This document shows positions 56,754-64,000 of a stretch of DNA of 64,000 nt, piece after piece; position 1 is the first letter of the stretch, and each line of letters starts with the position of its first letter. The stretch spans positions 1,550,001 to 1,614,000 of the forward strand of contig NZ_CP155552.1 in the NCBI RefSeq assembly GCF_036632915.2, written 5' to 3'. The stretch is from Faecalibacterium taiwanense. Its GTDB lineage: Bacteria > Bacillota > Clostridia > Oscillospirales > Ruminococcaceae. Both the position numbers and the translations under genes were made by a program. The notes beneath the pieces were generated by a model that was not told the DNA's origin, ran no database searches, and saw nothing but the letters and a program-made list of their open reading frames with translations.

Positions 56754-57557
56754 ATGATGACGATCCGAGAATATAAGCAGGCCGAAAGTCTGGAAGAAGC
56801 GTGGCAGCTGAACCAGAAAAAGGCCAACCGTGTGCTGGGCGGCATGATCTGGCTCAAAATGGAGAACATCAATGTCGGTACAGCCATCGACCTGTCCGGT
56901 CTGGAACTGGACACCATAGAGGAGACCGAGGGCAGCTTTTCCATTGGTGCCATGGTTACACTGCGCCAGCTGGAAGAGCACGCCGGCCTTGCTGCGTATA
57001 CCCATGGCGCAGTAAAGGAAGCGCTGCGGCATATCGTGGGCGTGCAGCTGCGCAATCTGGCAACTGTGGGTGGCAGCATCTACAGCCGGTTCGGCTTTTC
57101 CGATGTGCTCACGCTGTTTATGGCCATGGACTGTTCGGTGGAGTTGTACAAGGGTGGGATCATATCCCTGCAGGAGTATGCTGAGCGCCCTTATGACCGG
57201 GACATCCTTGTGCGGCTGATTGTTAAAAAGGAAGAAGCAGAATTTTTCTATCAGTCCGTGCGCAACAGCCAGACTGATATCCCGGTGCTTACCTGCGCTG
57301 CCGCCCGTCTGGAAAACGGCAGCTATCGCATTGCGATCGGTGCGCGGCCGCTCAAGGCTGTGCTGTTTGAGCTGCCGGCAAAGGCGGGTGTTTCTGCGCA
57401 GGAACTGGCGCAGAACTTTGCCGATGAAGTAAAGCAAAAAATTGTCACTGGCTCCAATATGCGCGGCAATGCCGAGTACCGCCGCCATCTGGCAGGCGTT
57501 CTGACAAAGCGTGCTGTTCTGGAACTGGAAGCACGCACGGCACAGGAGGAAAATTAA
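56754..57557 (+). CDS. Molybdenum hydroxylase, FAD-binding subunit
   Basis: 267 residues. QLRNLATVGGSI is the FAD-binding signature of the xanthine dehydrogenase medium subunit; the C-terminal CO dehydrogenase-like domain follows. Passes electrons from the iron-sulfur subunit to FAD. ATG 56754 follows AGAGAGG. First gene of the selenium-linked operon. Confidence 0.88.
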   Translation: MMTIREYKQAESLEEAWQLNQKKANRVLGGMIWLKMENINVGTAIDLSGLELDTIEETEGSFSIGAMVTLRQLEEHAGLAAYTHGAVKEALRHIVGVQLRNLATVGGSIYSRFGFSDVLTLFMAMDCSVELYKGGIISLQEYAERPYDRDILVRLIVKKEEAEFFYQSVRNSQTDIPVLTCAAARLENGSYRIAIGARPLKAVLFELPAKAGVSAQELAQNFADEVKQKIVTGSNMRGNAEYRRHLAGVLTKRAVLELEARTAQEEN

Positions 57558-58028
57558 ATGCAGATCACTCTTACATTGAACGGCATCAAGGTCACAGAGG
57601 ATGTGGCTGCAGATATGCTGCTGATCGATTTTGTACGTGCCCACGGCTGCAAGAGCGTCAAGCGCGGCTGTGAGACCTCCAACTGCGGTCTGTGCACGGT
57701 GTTTCTGGACGAGAAACCGGTGCTGTCCTGTTCGGTACTGGCAGCGCGTGCCAGCGGCCACAGCATTACCACACTGGAAGGCCTGCAGGAAGAAGCCGCG
57801 GAGTTCGGCGGCTTTATCGCGGATCAGGGTGCAGAGCAGTGCGGCTTCTGCAACCCGGGCTTTATCATGAACGCGCTGGCCCTCTTCCGCGAGAATCCGT
57901 ACCCCAGTGAGGAAGAAGTGAAGGAATATCTCTCCGGCAACCTCTGCCGCTGCTCTGGCTATGAGGGCCAGCTGCGCGGCATCATGAACTTTCTGGCATG
58001 GAAAAAGCAGAAGGAGGCCGCAGAATGA
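57558..58028 (+). CDS. Molybdenum hydroxylase, 2Fe-2S subunit
   Basis: 156 residues. The N-terminal plant-type cluster GCETSNCGLCTVF and the C-terminal cluster QCGFCNPGF with NLCRCSGYE give the two 2Fe-2S centres. Starts immediately after the FAD-subunit stop. Confidence 0.93.
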   Translation: MQITLTLNGIKVTEDVAADMLLIDFVRAHGCKSVKRGCETSNCGLCTVFLDEKPVLSCSVLAARASGHSITTLEGLQEEAAEFGGFIADQGAEQCGFCNPGFIMNALALFRENPYPSEEEVKEYLSGNLCRCSGYEGQLRGIMNFLAWKKQKEAAE

Positions 58029-60316
58029 GTACCATCAACAAGCCTTTCCGTAAAAAGGATGCCATGCAGCTGGTCACCGGCCAGCCCGTCTATATGGACG
58101 ATGTGATCCCGCAGGACTGCCTGATCGTAAAGCTGCTGCGCTCTCCGCACGCAAATGCCATCGTCAAAACGATCAATACGGCTGTAGCAAAAAAGGTGCC
58201 CGGCATCGAGGCAATCTTTACATGGGAGGATGTGCCGCAGGATGCGCCGCGCTACACGCAGGCTGGCCAGACCTATCCGGAAGCCAGTCCGCGTGACCGC
58301 CTGCTCATTGACCGCCATGTGCGTTTTGTGGGCGATGTGGTGGCCATTGTGGCCGGTAAGGACGAAAAGTGCGTGGATAAGGCTCTCAAGCTCATCAAGG
58401 TGGAGTATGAGGTTTTGGAAGCAGTGCTGGACTATCACACTGCCAAGGACAACCCCATTCTGGTGCATCCGGAGGACAACTGGGCCAGTCTGTGCCCGGT
58501 GGGAGCCGACAACAAACGCAACCTCTGCGCCCACGATGAGAGTGGTTCCGGCGATATCGATGCTGTATTGGCGGCCAGCGATGTAGTCATTGACCATGTG
58601 TACCACACCAAGGCCTGCCAGCAGGCCATGATGGAGACCTTCCGCACCTACTGCTCCATTGATACCTATGGGCGGCTGAATGTGCTCAGCTCCACGCAGA
58701 TCGTGTTCCATGCACGGCGCAATATTGCGAACGCACTGCATATTCCCAAATCAATGGTGCGCGTGGCAAAGCCCCGCATCGGCGGCGGATTTGGTGCCAA
58801 GCAGACGGCGGTCAGTGAGGTATATCCGGCTTTTGTGACTTGGAAGACCAAAAAGCCCTCCAAGATCATTTTCAGTCGTGTGGAAAGCCAGATCGCATCC
58901 TCGCCGCGTCACGAAATGGAGATCCATGTGCGGCTGGGTGCCACGAAGGACGGCGTTGTGAAGGGCATTGATCTGTACACCCTTTCCAATACCGGTGCTT
59001 ATGGTGAGCATGGCCCTACGACCGTGGGCCTTTCCGGTCACAAGTCCATCCCGCTGTACGGCAAGGCAGAAGCCTTCCGCTTTATCAGTGATGTGGTGTA
59101 TACGAACCACATGTCTGCCGGTGCTTACCGCGGTTACGGCGCAACGCAGGGACTGTTTGCCGTAGAATCTGCTGTCAATGAACTGGCTCATAAGCTGAAT
59201 ATGGACCCCTTTGAGCTGCGGCTGAAAAACACCGTACAGGAGGGCGATGTGATGCCCGCCTACTATGGGGCTGTCAACACCAGCTGCGCGCTGGACCGCT
59301 GCCTTGTCAAGGTGCGGGATATGATCGACTGGGAGCACAAATACCCTGCCCGTGATATGGGCAACAGTAAGGTGCGCGCTGTCGGTATGGGCATGGCGAT
59401 GCAGGGCTCCGGCATTTCCGGCATGGATGTGGGCAGTGCCACCCTGAAACTGAATGACGACGGCTTCTACACCCTGATGATCGGTGCGGCCGACATGGGC
59501 ACCGGCTGTGACACTACACTGGCGCAGATCGCCGCCGAAGTGCTGGACTGCCCGCTGGACAATATCACGGTCTTCGGAGCTGATACGGATACCTCGCCCT
59601 ATGACTCCGGCTCCTATGCGTCCAGTACCACTTACGTTACCGGCAAGGCCACCGAAAAGTGTGCCATGAAGCTGCGCGGCCAGATCTGCAAGCTGGGCGC
59701 AGAGCTGCTGGAATGCACCGAGGACGAGGTGGAATTTGATGGAAAAGATGTTTTCAAGAGCAAAGATCCCACACAGAAAAAGTCTCTGAGCGAGATCGCG
59801 TATGCTTCTCAGTTCGGCCACATGGTTCCGCTGGAAGCCACCGAAACGCATACTTCGCCTTTGTCGCCGCCGCCGTTCATGGTTGGTGCTGCTGAGGTGG
59901 AAGTGGATACTGAGACCGGCGAGGTAAAGCTGCTGGAATTTGATGCCTGTGTGGACTGCGGCACGCCCATCAACCCGAACCTGACCCGTGTGCAGGCTGA
60001 GGGCGGTCTGCTGCAGGGCATCGGCATGACTCTGACCGAAAACATCACCTACGATAAAAATGGCTACCCGGAAGAGAACTCTTTGTTCCAGTACAAAATT
60101 CCGGCCCGCACCGATGTGGGCAAGATCAAGGTTGAATTCGAGAGCAGCTATGAACCCAACGGACCCTTTGGCGCAAAGTCCATCGGCGAGGTCGTCATCA
60201 ATACACCGCTGCCTGCCATTTCCGATGCCATCTATAACGCTATCGGCACCCGGTTCTATGAGCTGCCCATCACACCGGAAAAAATCGCCATGGCAGTTGC
60301 AGAAAAGCAGAAATGA
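58025..60316 (+). CDS. Molybdenum hydroxylase, molybdopterin-binding subunit (purine hydroxylase/xanthine dehydrogenase type)
   Basis: 763 residues. The Mo-pterin binding loops GGGFGAKQT and AGAYRGYGATQ, MGTGCDTTLAQ and the catalytic Glu in GAKSIGEVV are present. The neighbours yqeC, selD and yedF suggest that the Mo site carries a labile selenium ligand, as in purine hydroxylase and xanthine dehydrogenase of purine-fermenting Clostridia. ATG 58025 overlaps the previous stop (ATGA). Confidence 0.9.
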   Translation: MSTINKPFRKKDAMQLVTGQPVYMDDVIPQDCLIVKLLRSPHANAIVKTINTAVAKKVPGIEAIFTWEDVPQDAPRYTQAGQTYPEASPRDRLLIDRHVRFVGDVVAIVAGKDEKCVDKALKLIKVEYEVLEAVLDYHTAKDNPILVHPEDNWASLCPVGADNKRNLCAHDESGSGDIDAVLAASDVVIDHVYHTKACQQAMMETFRTYCSIDTYGRLNVLSSTQIVFHARRNIANALHIPKSMVRVAKPRIGGGFGAKQTAVSEVYPAFVTWKTKKPSKIIFSRVESQIASSPRHEMEIHVRLGATKDGVVKGIDLYTLSNTGAYGEHGPTTVGLSGHKSIPLYGKAEAFRFISDVVYTNHMSAGAYRGYGATQGLFAVESAVNELAHKLNMDPFELRLKNTVQEGDVMPAYYGAVNTSCALDRCLVKVRDMIDWEHKYPARDMGNSKVRAVGMGMAMQGSGISGMDVGSATLKLNDDGFYTLMIGAADMGTGCDTTLAQIAAEVLDCPLDNITVFGADTDTSPYDSGSYASSTTYVTGKATEKCAMKLRGQICKLGAELLECTEDEVEFDGKDVFKSKDPTQKKSLSEIAYASQFGHMVPLEATETHTSPLSPPPFMVGAAEVEVDTETGEVKLLEFDACVDCGTPINPNLTRVQAEGGLLQGIGMTLTENITYDKNGYPEENSLFQYKIPARTDVGKIKVEFESSYEPNGPFGAKSIGEVVINTPLPAISDAIYNAIGTRFYELPITPEKIAMAVAEKQK

Positions 60317-61020
60317 TCGACGAAAAAATTTTTCCGTTTCTTGCGGAGAAGGGACATGTTATTTCTCTGGTGGGCGGCGGCGGAAAGACCACACTGATGT
60401 ACAATCTGGCTGCGCACTGCGCCCGCAAGGGCTGGCGGGTATTGGCCGCTACCACCACCCATATTATGCAGCCGCCCGGCGGGGTCTGGGCACAGACGGA
60501 TGCAGAGCTTTTCCGTCTGTGGAAGTGCAGCAGTTATGCCGTGGCTGGAACCGCTGCACACGGCGGCAAATTGACGGCCCCGCCGCAGGCACAGCTGGAG
60601 CGCTGGATGACCCTTGCAGATATCGTGCTCATTGAAGCGGACGGCGCAAAACGGATGCCCTGCAAGGCACCCGCTGCGCACGAGCCGGTGCTTTTACCGC
60701 AGTGCGATACGGTTCTGGCCGTAGCAGGGCTTTCTGCGTTGAGGCATCCGCTCCGGGAGGTCTGTTTCCGGGCAGAGCTTGCCGCAGAGCTGCTTTGTGT
60801 TCCGCAGGATGCGCAGTTGACACCGGAACTTCTGGCAAATCTGCTTGCAAGTGAAGCCGGTGGAAGGAAGGCTGTAGGGGATCGCAGCTTTTATGTTGTA
60901 CTCAATCAGGTCGATACAAAAGAGCAGGCTGCCCTGGCCCGGCAGGTGGCTGATATTCTGAAAAAAATTTATCGGATTTCCTGCGCTATGTCTCATTTCG
61001 AGAAAGGAGAACGTGCATGA
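60313..61020 (+). CDS. yqeC: Selenium-dependent hydroxylase accessory protein YqeC
   Basis: 235 residues. P-loop [15 protein letters not shown] near residue 18 and TTTHIMQP follow the YqeC family. It is thought to help insert selenium into the molybdenum cofactor; mechanism unknown. ATGA overlaps on both sides. Confidence 0.88.
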   Translation: MIDEKIFPFLAEKGHVISLVGGGGKTTLMYNLAAHCARKGWRVLAATTTHIMQPPGGVWAQTDAELFRLWKCSSYAVAGTAAHGGKLTAPPQAQLERWMTLADIVLIEADGAKRMPCKAPAAHEPVLLPQCDTVLAVAGLSALRHPLREVCFRAELAAELLCVPQDAQLTPELLANLLASEAGGRKAVGDRSFYVVLNQVDTKEQAALARQVADILKKIYRISCAMSHFEKGERA

Positions 61021-62050
61021 GCAAAGAGGGCAAGATCGTGTTCTGCACCGGCGGCGGATGCACTGCAAAGCTGGGAGCGGGTGTGCTGAGCCGCATTCTG
61101 GAAAAGCTGCCGCGCGGTGCAAGAGACCCGAGCCTTCTGGTCGGGTACGACAGCCGGGATGATGCGGCTGTATACCGCATTACCGATGATGTGGCGCTGG
61201 TACAGACGGTGGACTTTTTCCGCCGATGGTGGACGACCCCTATACCTTCGGGCAGATCGCAGCGGCCAACGCCCTGAGTGATGTCTATGCCATGGGTGGC
61301 GAGGTTAAGACTGCACTGAACCTTGTCTGCTTCCCGGAGAGCATGGATCTGAACATTCTGGGCGAGATTCTGCGCGGCGGAGCCAAGAAGGTGGCCGAAG
61401 CGGGCGGAAGCCTTGCAGGCGGGCATTCCATTGCCGATACAGGTGTGAAATACGGACTTTCGGTGACTGGCCTTGTGGACCCGAAAAAAATGTATACGAA
61501 TGATTCCGGCAGGCCCGGCGACAAGCTGATTTTAACAAAAGCTCTGGGCGTGGGCCTGATCTGCACGGCAAACCGTGTGGGCGAAGCGGCACCGGAAGAT
61601 ATGGCCGGTGCCATTGCGTCCATGACAACGCTGAACAAAAACGCTGCCGAGATCAGCCGAAAGTATACGGTCCACGCGGCAACCGATGTGACCGGTTTCA
61701 GTTTTCTGGGCCATCTGCACGAGATGATGGGCGGAAAGCTTTCCTGTATCATTGATGCACGGATGGTGCCGGTTCTACCGGGAGCCGAAAAAGCGGCAGA
61801 TGATTTTTTGTATACCGCTGCCGGACAGCGCAACCGCAACCATACCGGCCCATATGTCACTTTTGAAAATGTGCCGTTTGCAATGGAAGAGGTGCTGTTT
61901 GACCCACAGACTTCCGGCGGACTATTGCTGGCCGTGTTGCCAGAAGAAGCAAATGCGCTGGAAGCAGAGCTGCAGGCCGCTGGCCTGCCCGCAAAGATCG
62001 TGGGTGAGATCATACCCAAAACCGAACAGGAAATCACTGTAAAATACTGA
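61017..62050 (+). pseudogene. selD: Selenide water dikinase SelD, frameshifted
   Basis: Makes selenophosphate from selenide and ATP. The N-terminal [12 protein letters not shown] contains ordinary Cys at the active site, so no selenocysteine codon is needed. [21 protein letters not shown] and DPQTSGGL are further signatures. The frame breaks near 61230 (TTTTTCCGCCGATGG, where one more C restores FFPPMVDD); joined length is about 344 aa. No selA, selB or tRNA-Sec is seen here, consistent with an orphan SelD serving hydroxylase maturation. Confidence 0.92.
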
Positions 62051-62065
62051 TGGAGACCTACAATT

Positions 62066-62674
62066 ATGATGCTGAAAGTTGATGCCCGTGGTGACGCATG
62101 CCCGCTGCCCGTTGTAAAAGCCAAAAAGGCGATCTCTGAACTGAAGGGTGCCGGTGAGGTGGAAGTGCTGGTGGATAATGAGATCGCCGTGCAGAACCTT
62201 ACCAAAATGGCCCAGCAGAAAGGTTATCAGTACAGCGCCGAAAAGCTGGCCGAGCGGGAATACCGCGTGCTGTTCACGGTCGGCGAAGCGTCCGAAACAC
62301 CCACTGAAGAAGCACCGGCCTGTGCACTGGACACCCGCACGGACACGGTGGTTGCCATCAGCTCTGATAAAATGGGCATTGGCGCAGATGACCTTGGCAA
62401 GTCCCTGCTCAAGGCCTTTGTGTTCGCACTTACCCAGCAGGATCAGCTGCCCAAAACAGTGCTGTTCTATAACGGCGGCGCGTCCCTGACCTGTGAGGGT
62501 TCGCCCATGCTGGATGACCTGAAGACACTGGAAGCACAGGGCGTGGAGATCATGACCTGCGGCACCTGCCTGAATTTCTATGGCCTGACCGAAAAGCTTG
62601 CTGTTGGCAGTGTGACCAACATGTACACCATCGTGGAAAAGCTGACGCAGGCAGGCAACGTGGTGAAACCGTGA
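62066..62674 (+). CDS. yedF: Sulfurtransferase-like selenium metabolism protein YedF
   Basis: 202 residues: an N-terminal TusA-like domain with DARGDACPLPVVKAK (Cys in CPxP) and a C-terminal DsrE-like domain (FYNGGASLTCEGS, MTCGTCLNFYG). Likely carries selenium or sulfur between the desulfurase and SelD. Two adjacent ATG codons (62066, 62069). Confidence 0.9.
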   Translation: MMLKVDARGDACPLPVVKAKKAISELKGAGEVEVLVDNEIAVQNLTKMAQQKGYQYSAEKLAEREYRVLFTVGEASETPTEEAPACALDTRTDTVVAISSDKMGIGADDLGKSLLKAFVFALTQQDQLPKTVLFYNGGASLTCEGSPMLDDLKTLEAQGVEIMTCGTCLNFYGLTEKLAVGSVTNMYTIVEKLTQAGNVVKP

Positions 62675-63810
62675 TCTATCTGGATAACGCTGCCACGACC
62701 CTGCGCAAGCCGCCGCAGGTAGAGCAGGCTGTGCTGGACGCAATGCGCACGGCAGGCAATCCGGGACGGGGTGCTCATGAGCCCACGCTGCACGCAAGCC
62801 GTCTTGTTTATGCTGCGCGGTGCGCAATGGCAAAGCTCCTCCACGCACCAGACCCGTCCTGTATTGCTTTTGCGGCAAATGCAACGGAGGCCTTGAACAT
62901 TGCATTGGGTGGTCTTTTTGCACCGGGTGATCATATCATCACAACGGTATGTGAGCATAACTCTGTTCTGCGGCCGCTCTACCGGCTGCGGGAACAGGGC
63001 TTGCAGTTCAGTTTTGCAGGCGTGGATGAGCGCGGACGGCTGCAATATGATGACTGGGATAAGCTGGTTCAGCCCAATACAAAAGCGCTGGTCGTAACAG
63101 GTGCTTCCAATGTGACCGGCAACGGAACGGATCTTGCAAAAGCAGCGGGTTTTGCGCACCGGCACGGCCTGCTGCTGATCGTGGATGCGGCCCAGACGGC
63201 GGGTTCACAGCCCATTGACGTACAGGCACTGGGCATTGATGTGCTATGCTTCACCGGGCATAAGGCGCTGCTTGGCCCGCAGGGAACAGGCGGCTTGTAT
63301 GTGCGCCCGGGGCTTTCCATCCAGCCATTGGTAGTGGGAGGCAGCGGCGTACACAGCTTTGATGAACAGCATCCCGCACAGATGCCCACCGCTCTGGAAG
63401 CCGGGACGCTCAATGTTCCGGGTCTGGCGGGCCTGTGTGCCGGTGTGGAATGGATTCTGGCTCAGGGCGTGGAAACGCTGTGTGCAAAAGAAACTGCACT
63501 GGCGGCGCTCTTTTATAAAAACATTCGAGATCTGCCGAACGTGAAGATCTACGGCGACCCGGAAATGGCGCTGCACGCTCCCATTATCTCGCTCAACATC
63601 GGAGACGAAGATTCAGCCCGCATTGCAGATATTCTGTGGGAGGACTACAGCATCTGTGTGCGTGCCGGTGCGCACTGTGCACCGCTGATGCATAAAGCGC
63701 TGGGCACGGTGGAACAGGGCGTGGTACGGTTCAGCTTTTCGCATTTCAATACGGAAGCCGAAGTGCTTCAGACAGCAGCCGCTGTTCAGGAGCTTGCACA
63801 GGAGACCTGA
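62671..63810 (+). CDS. Class V aminotransferase, cysteine desulfurase family
   Basis: 379 residues. YLDNAATT at the start, PLP lysine in CFTGHKALLG, and the catalytic Cys in RAGAHCAPL. Supplies sulfur or selenium from cysteine or selenocysteine. Starts at GTG 62671, overlapping the yedF stop. The position matches the desulfurase subfamily found in selenium-hydroxylase loci. Confidence 0.9.
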   Translation: MIYLDNAATTLRKPPQVEQAVLDAMRTAGNPGRGAHEPTLHASRLVYAARCAMAKLLHAPDPSCIAFAANATEALNIALGGLFAPGDHIITTVCEHNSVLRPLYRLREQGLQFSFAGVDERGRLQYDDWDKLVQPNTKALVVTGASNVTGNGTDLAKAAGFAHRHGLLLIVDAAQTAGSQPIDVQALGIDVLCFTGHKALLGPQGTGGLYVRPGLSIQPLVVGGSGVHSFDEQHPAQMPTALEAGTLNVPGLAGLCAGVEWILAQGVETLCAKETALAALFYKNIRDLPNVKIYGDPEMALHAPIISLNIGDEDSARIADILWEDYSICVRAGAHCAPLMHKALGTVEQGVVRFSFSHFNTEAEVLQTAAAVQELAQET

Positions 63811-63811
63811 T

Positions 63812-64000
63812 ATGCGCATCAAAAAAACTTATATTGTTCTTTCATTCCGCACAACGCTGGATGCCATGGAATGGGAAAAGCAGTGCCTTGCGGAGAAGGT
63901 TCCGGGCAGGCTCATCCCACTGCCGCGCGAGATCTCCGCAGGCTGCGGCCTTGCCTGGCGGATGCTGCCGGAAGAATTTGAGCAGTGGCAGAACCGGCTG
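63812..64000 (+). CDS. DUF3343 protein, 3' partial
   Basis: 63 codons are in the window (MRIKKTYIVLSFRTTLDAM, later CGLAWRMLPEEFEQW). DUF3343 proteins are small putative selenium or sulfur carriers that accompany YedF and the desulfurase. Starts one base after the desulfurase stop; its end is beyond the edge. Confidence 0.75.
   Translation, partial: MRIKKTYIVLSFRTTLDAMEWEKQCLAEKVPGRLIPLPREISAGCGLAWRMLPEEFEQWQNRL

Overview
The window reads as the chromosome of a GC-rich Firmicute of class Clostridia, most like Faecalibacterium or a close Oscillospiraceae relative. The signs are a SCIFF peptide with its radical-SAM maturase, SRP RNA directly upstream of dnaX, an smpB-ssrA pair, a type III glutamine synthetase beside a type I enzyme with an ANTAR regulator, oleate hydratase, and a selenium-dependent molybdenum hydroxylase locus. 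The genus is inferred from gene content and sequence style; no database was searched.

Positions 1-15140 are accessory DNA. A GIY-YIG/SF2-helicase protein with a degenerate methylase-like end (probably defence) runs in from the left edge. An integrative mobilizable element follows, from roughly 3.4 to 9.8 kb: a strong promoter, an unusual array of about 17 imperfect palindromes surrounding a small zinc-ribbon gene, a candidate oriT, a Pre/Mob-type relaxase, a VapE-like P-loop protein, an excisionase and a tyrosine integrase. A 165-bp sequence at the integrase end (9622-9786) recurs at 14975-15140, attached to a fragment of a second, diverged relaxase. Between these lie a MalT/LuxR-type regulator and a secreted surface protein, so this cargo sits between an intact element and the scar of a related one.

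Positions 15 kb to 64 kb are mostly ordinary chromosome. In order: a class B PBP; secG-rnr-glycerate kinase; pyrG, ANTAR regulator, glnA and glnN (all minus); RlmI-like methyltransferase; CYTH and rhomboid proteins; an apparently complete T-box leader with no gene behind it; TPP riboswitch-thiD-tenA; LOG; a two-gene dehydrogenase operon; a split chromate transporter; a Ser/Ala-rich lipoprotein; a HIRAN protein; a ZIP transporter; SRP RNA-dnaX-ybaB-recR-smpB-tmRNA; oleate hydratase; a Tat-exported 5'-nucleotidase; tRNA-Gln(CUG); the SCIFF cluster; a SPOCS/LysM protein; azlCD and an RmlD-like reductase.

From 54.6 kb to the right edge is a purine and selenium module: NCS2 purine permease, MocA-like cytidylyltransferase (minus), the three subunits of a xanthine dehydrogenase-type molybdenum hydroxylase, YqeC, SelD, YedF, a class V cysteine desulfurase and the start of a DUF3343 protein. 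Most of these genes overlap by ATGA/GTGA junctions, and together they fit import of a purine and its oxidation by a hydroxylase carrying labile selenium.

Six genes are interrupted by a frameshift, and all six behave as loss of one base, several in short homopolymers. This looks more like systematic sequence error than six independent pseudogenes, so the entries are given as joined reading frames with the break position.
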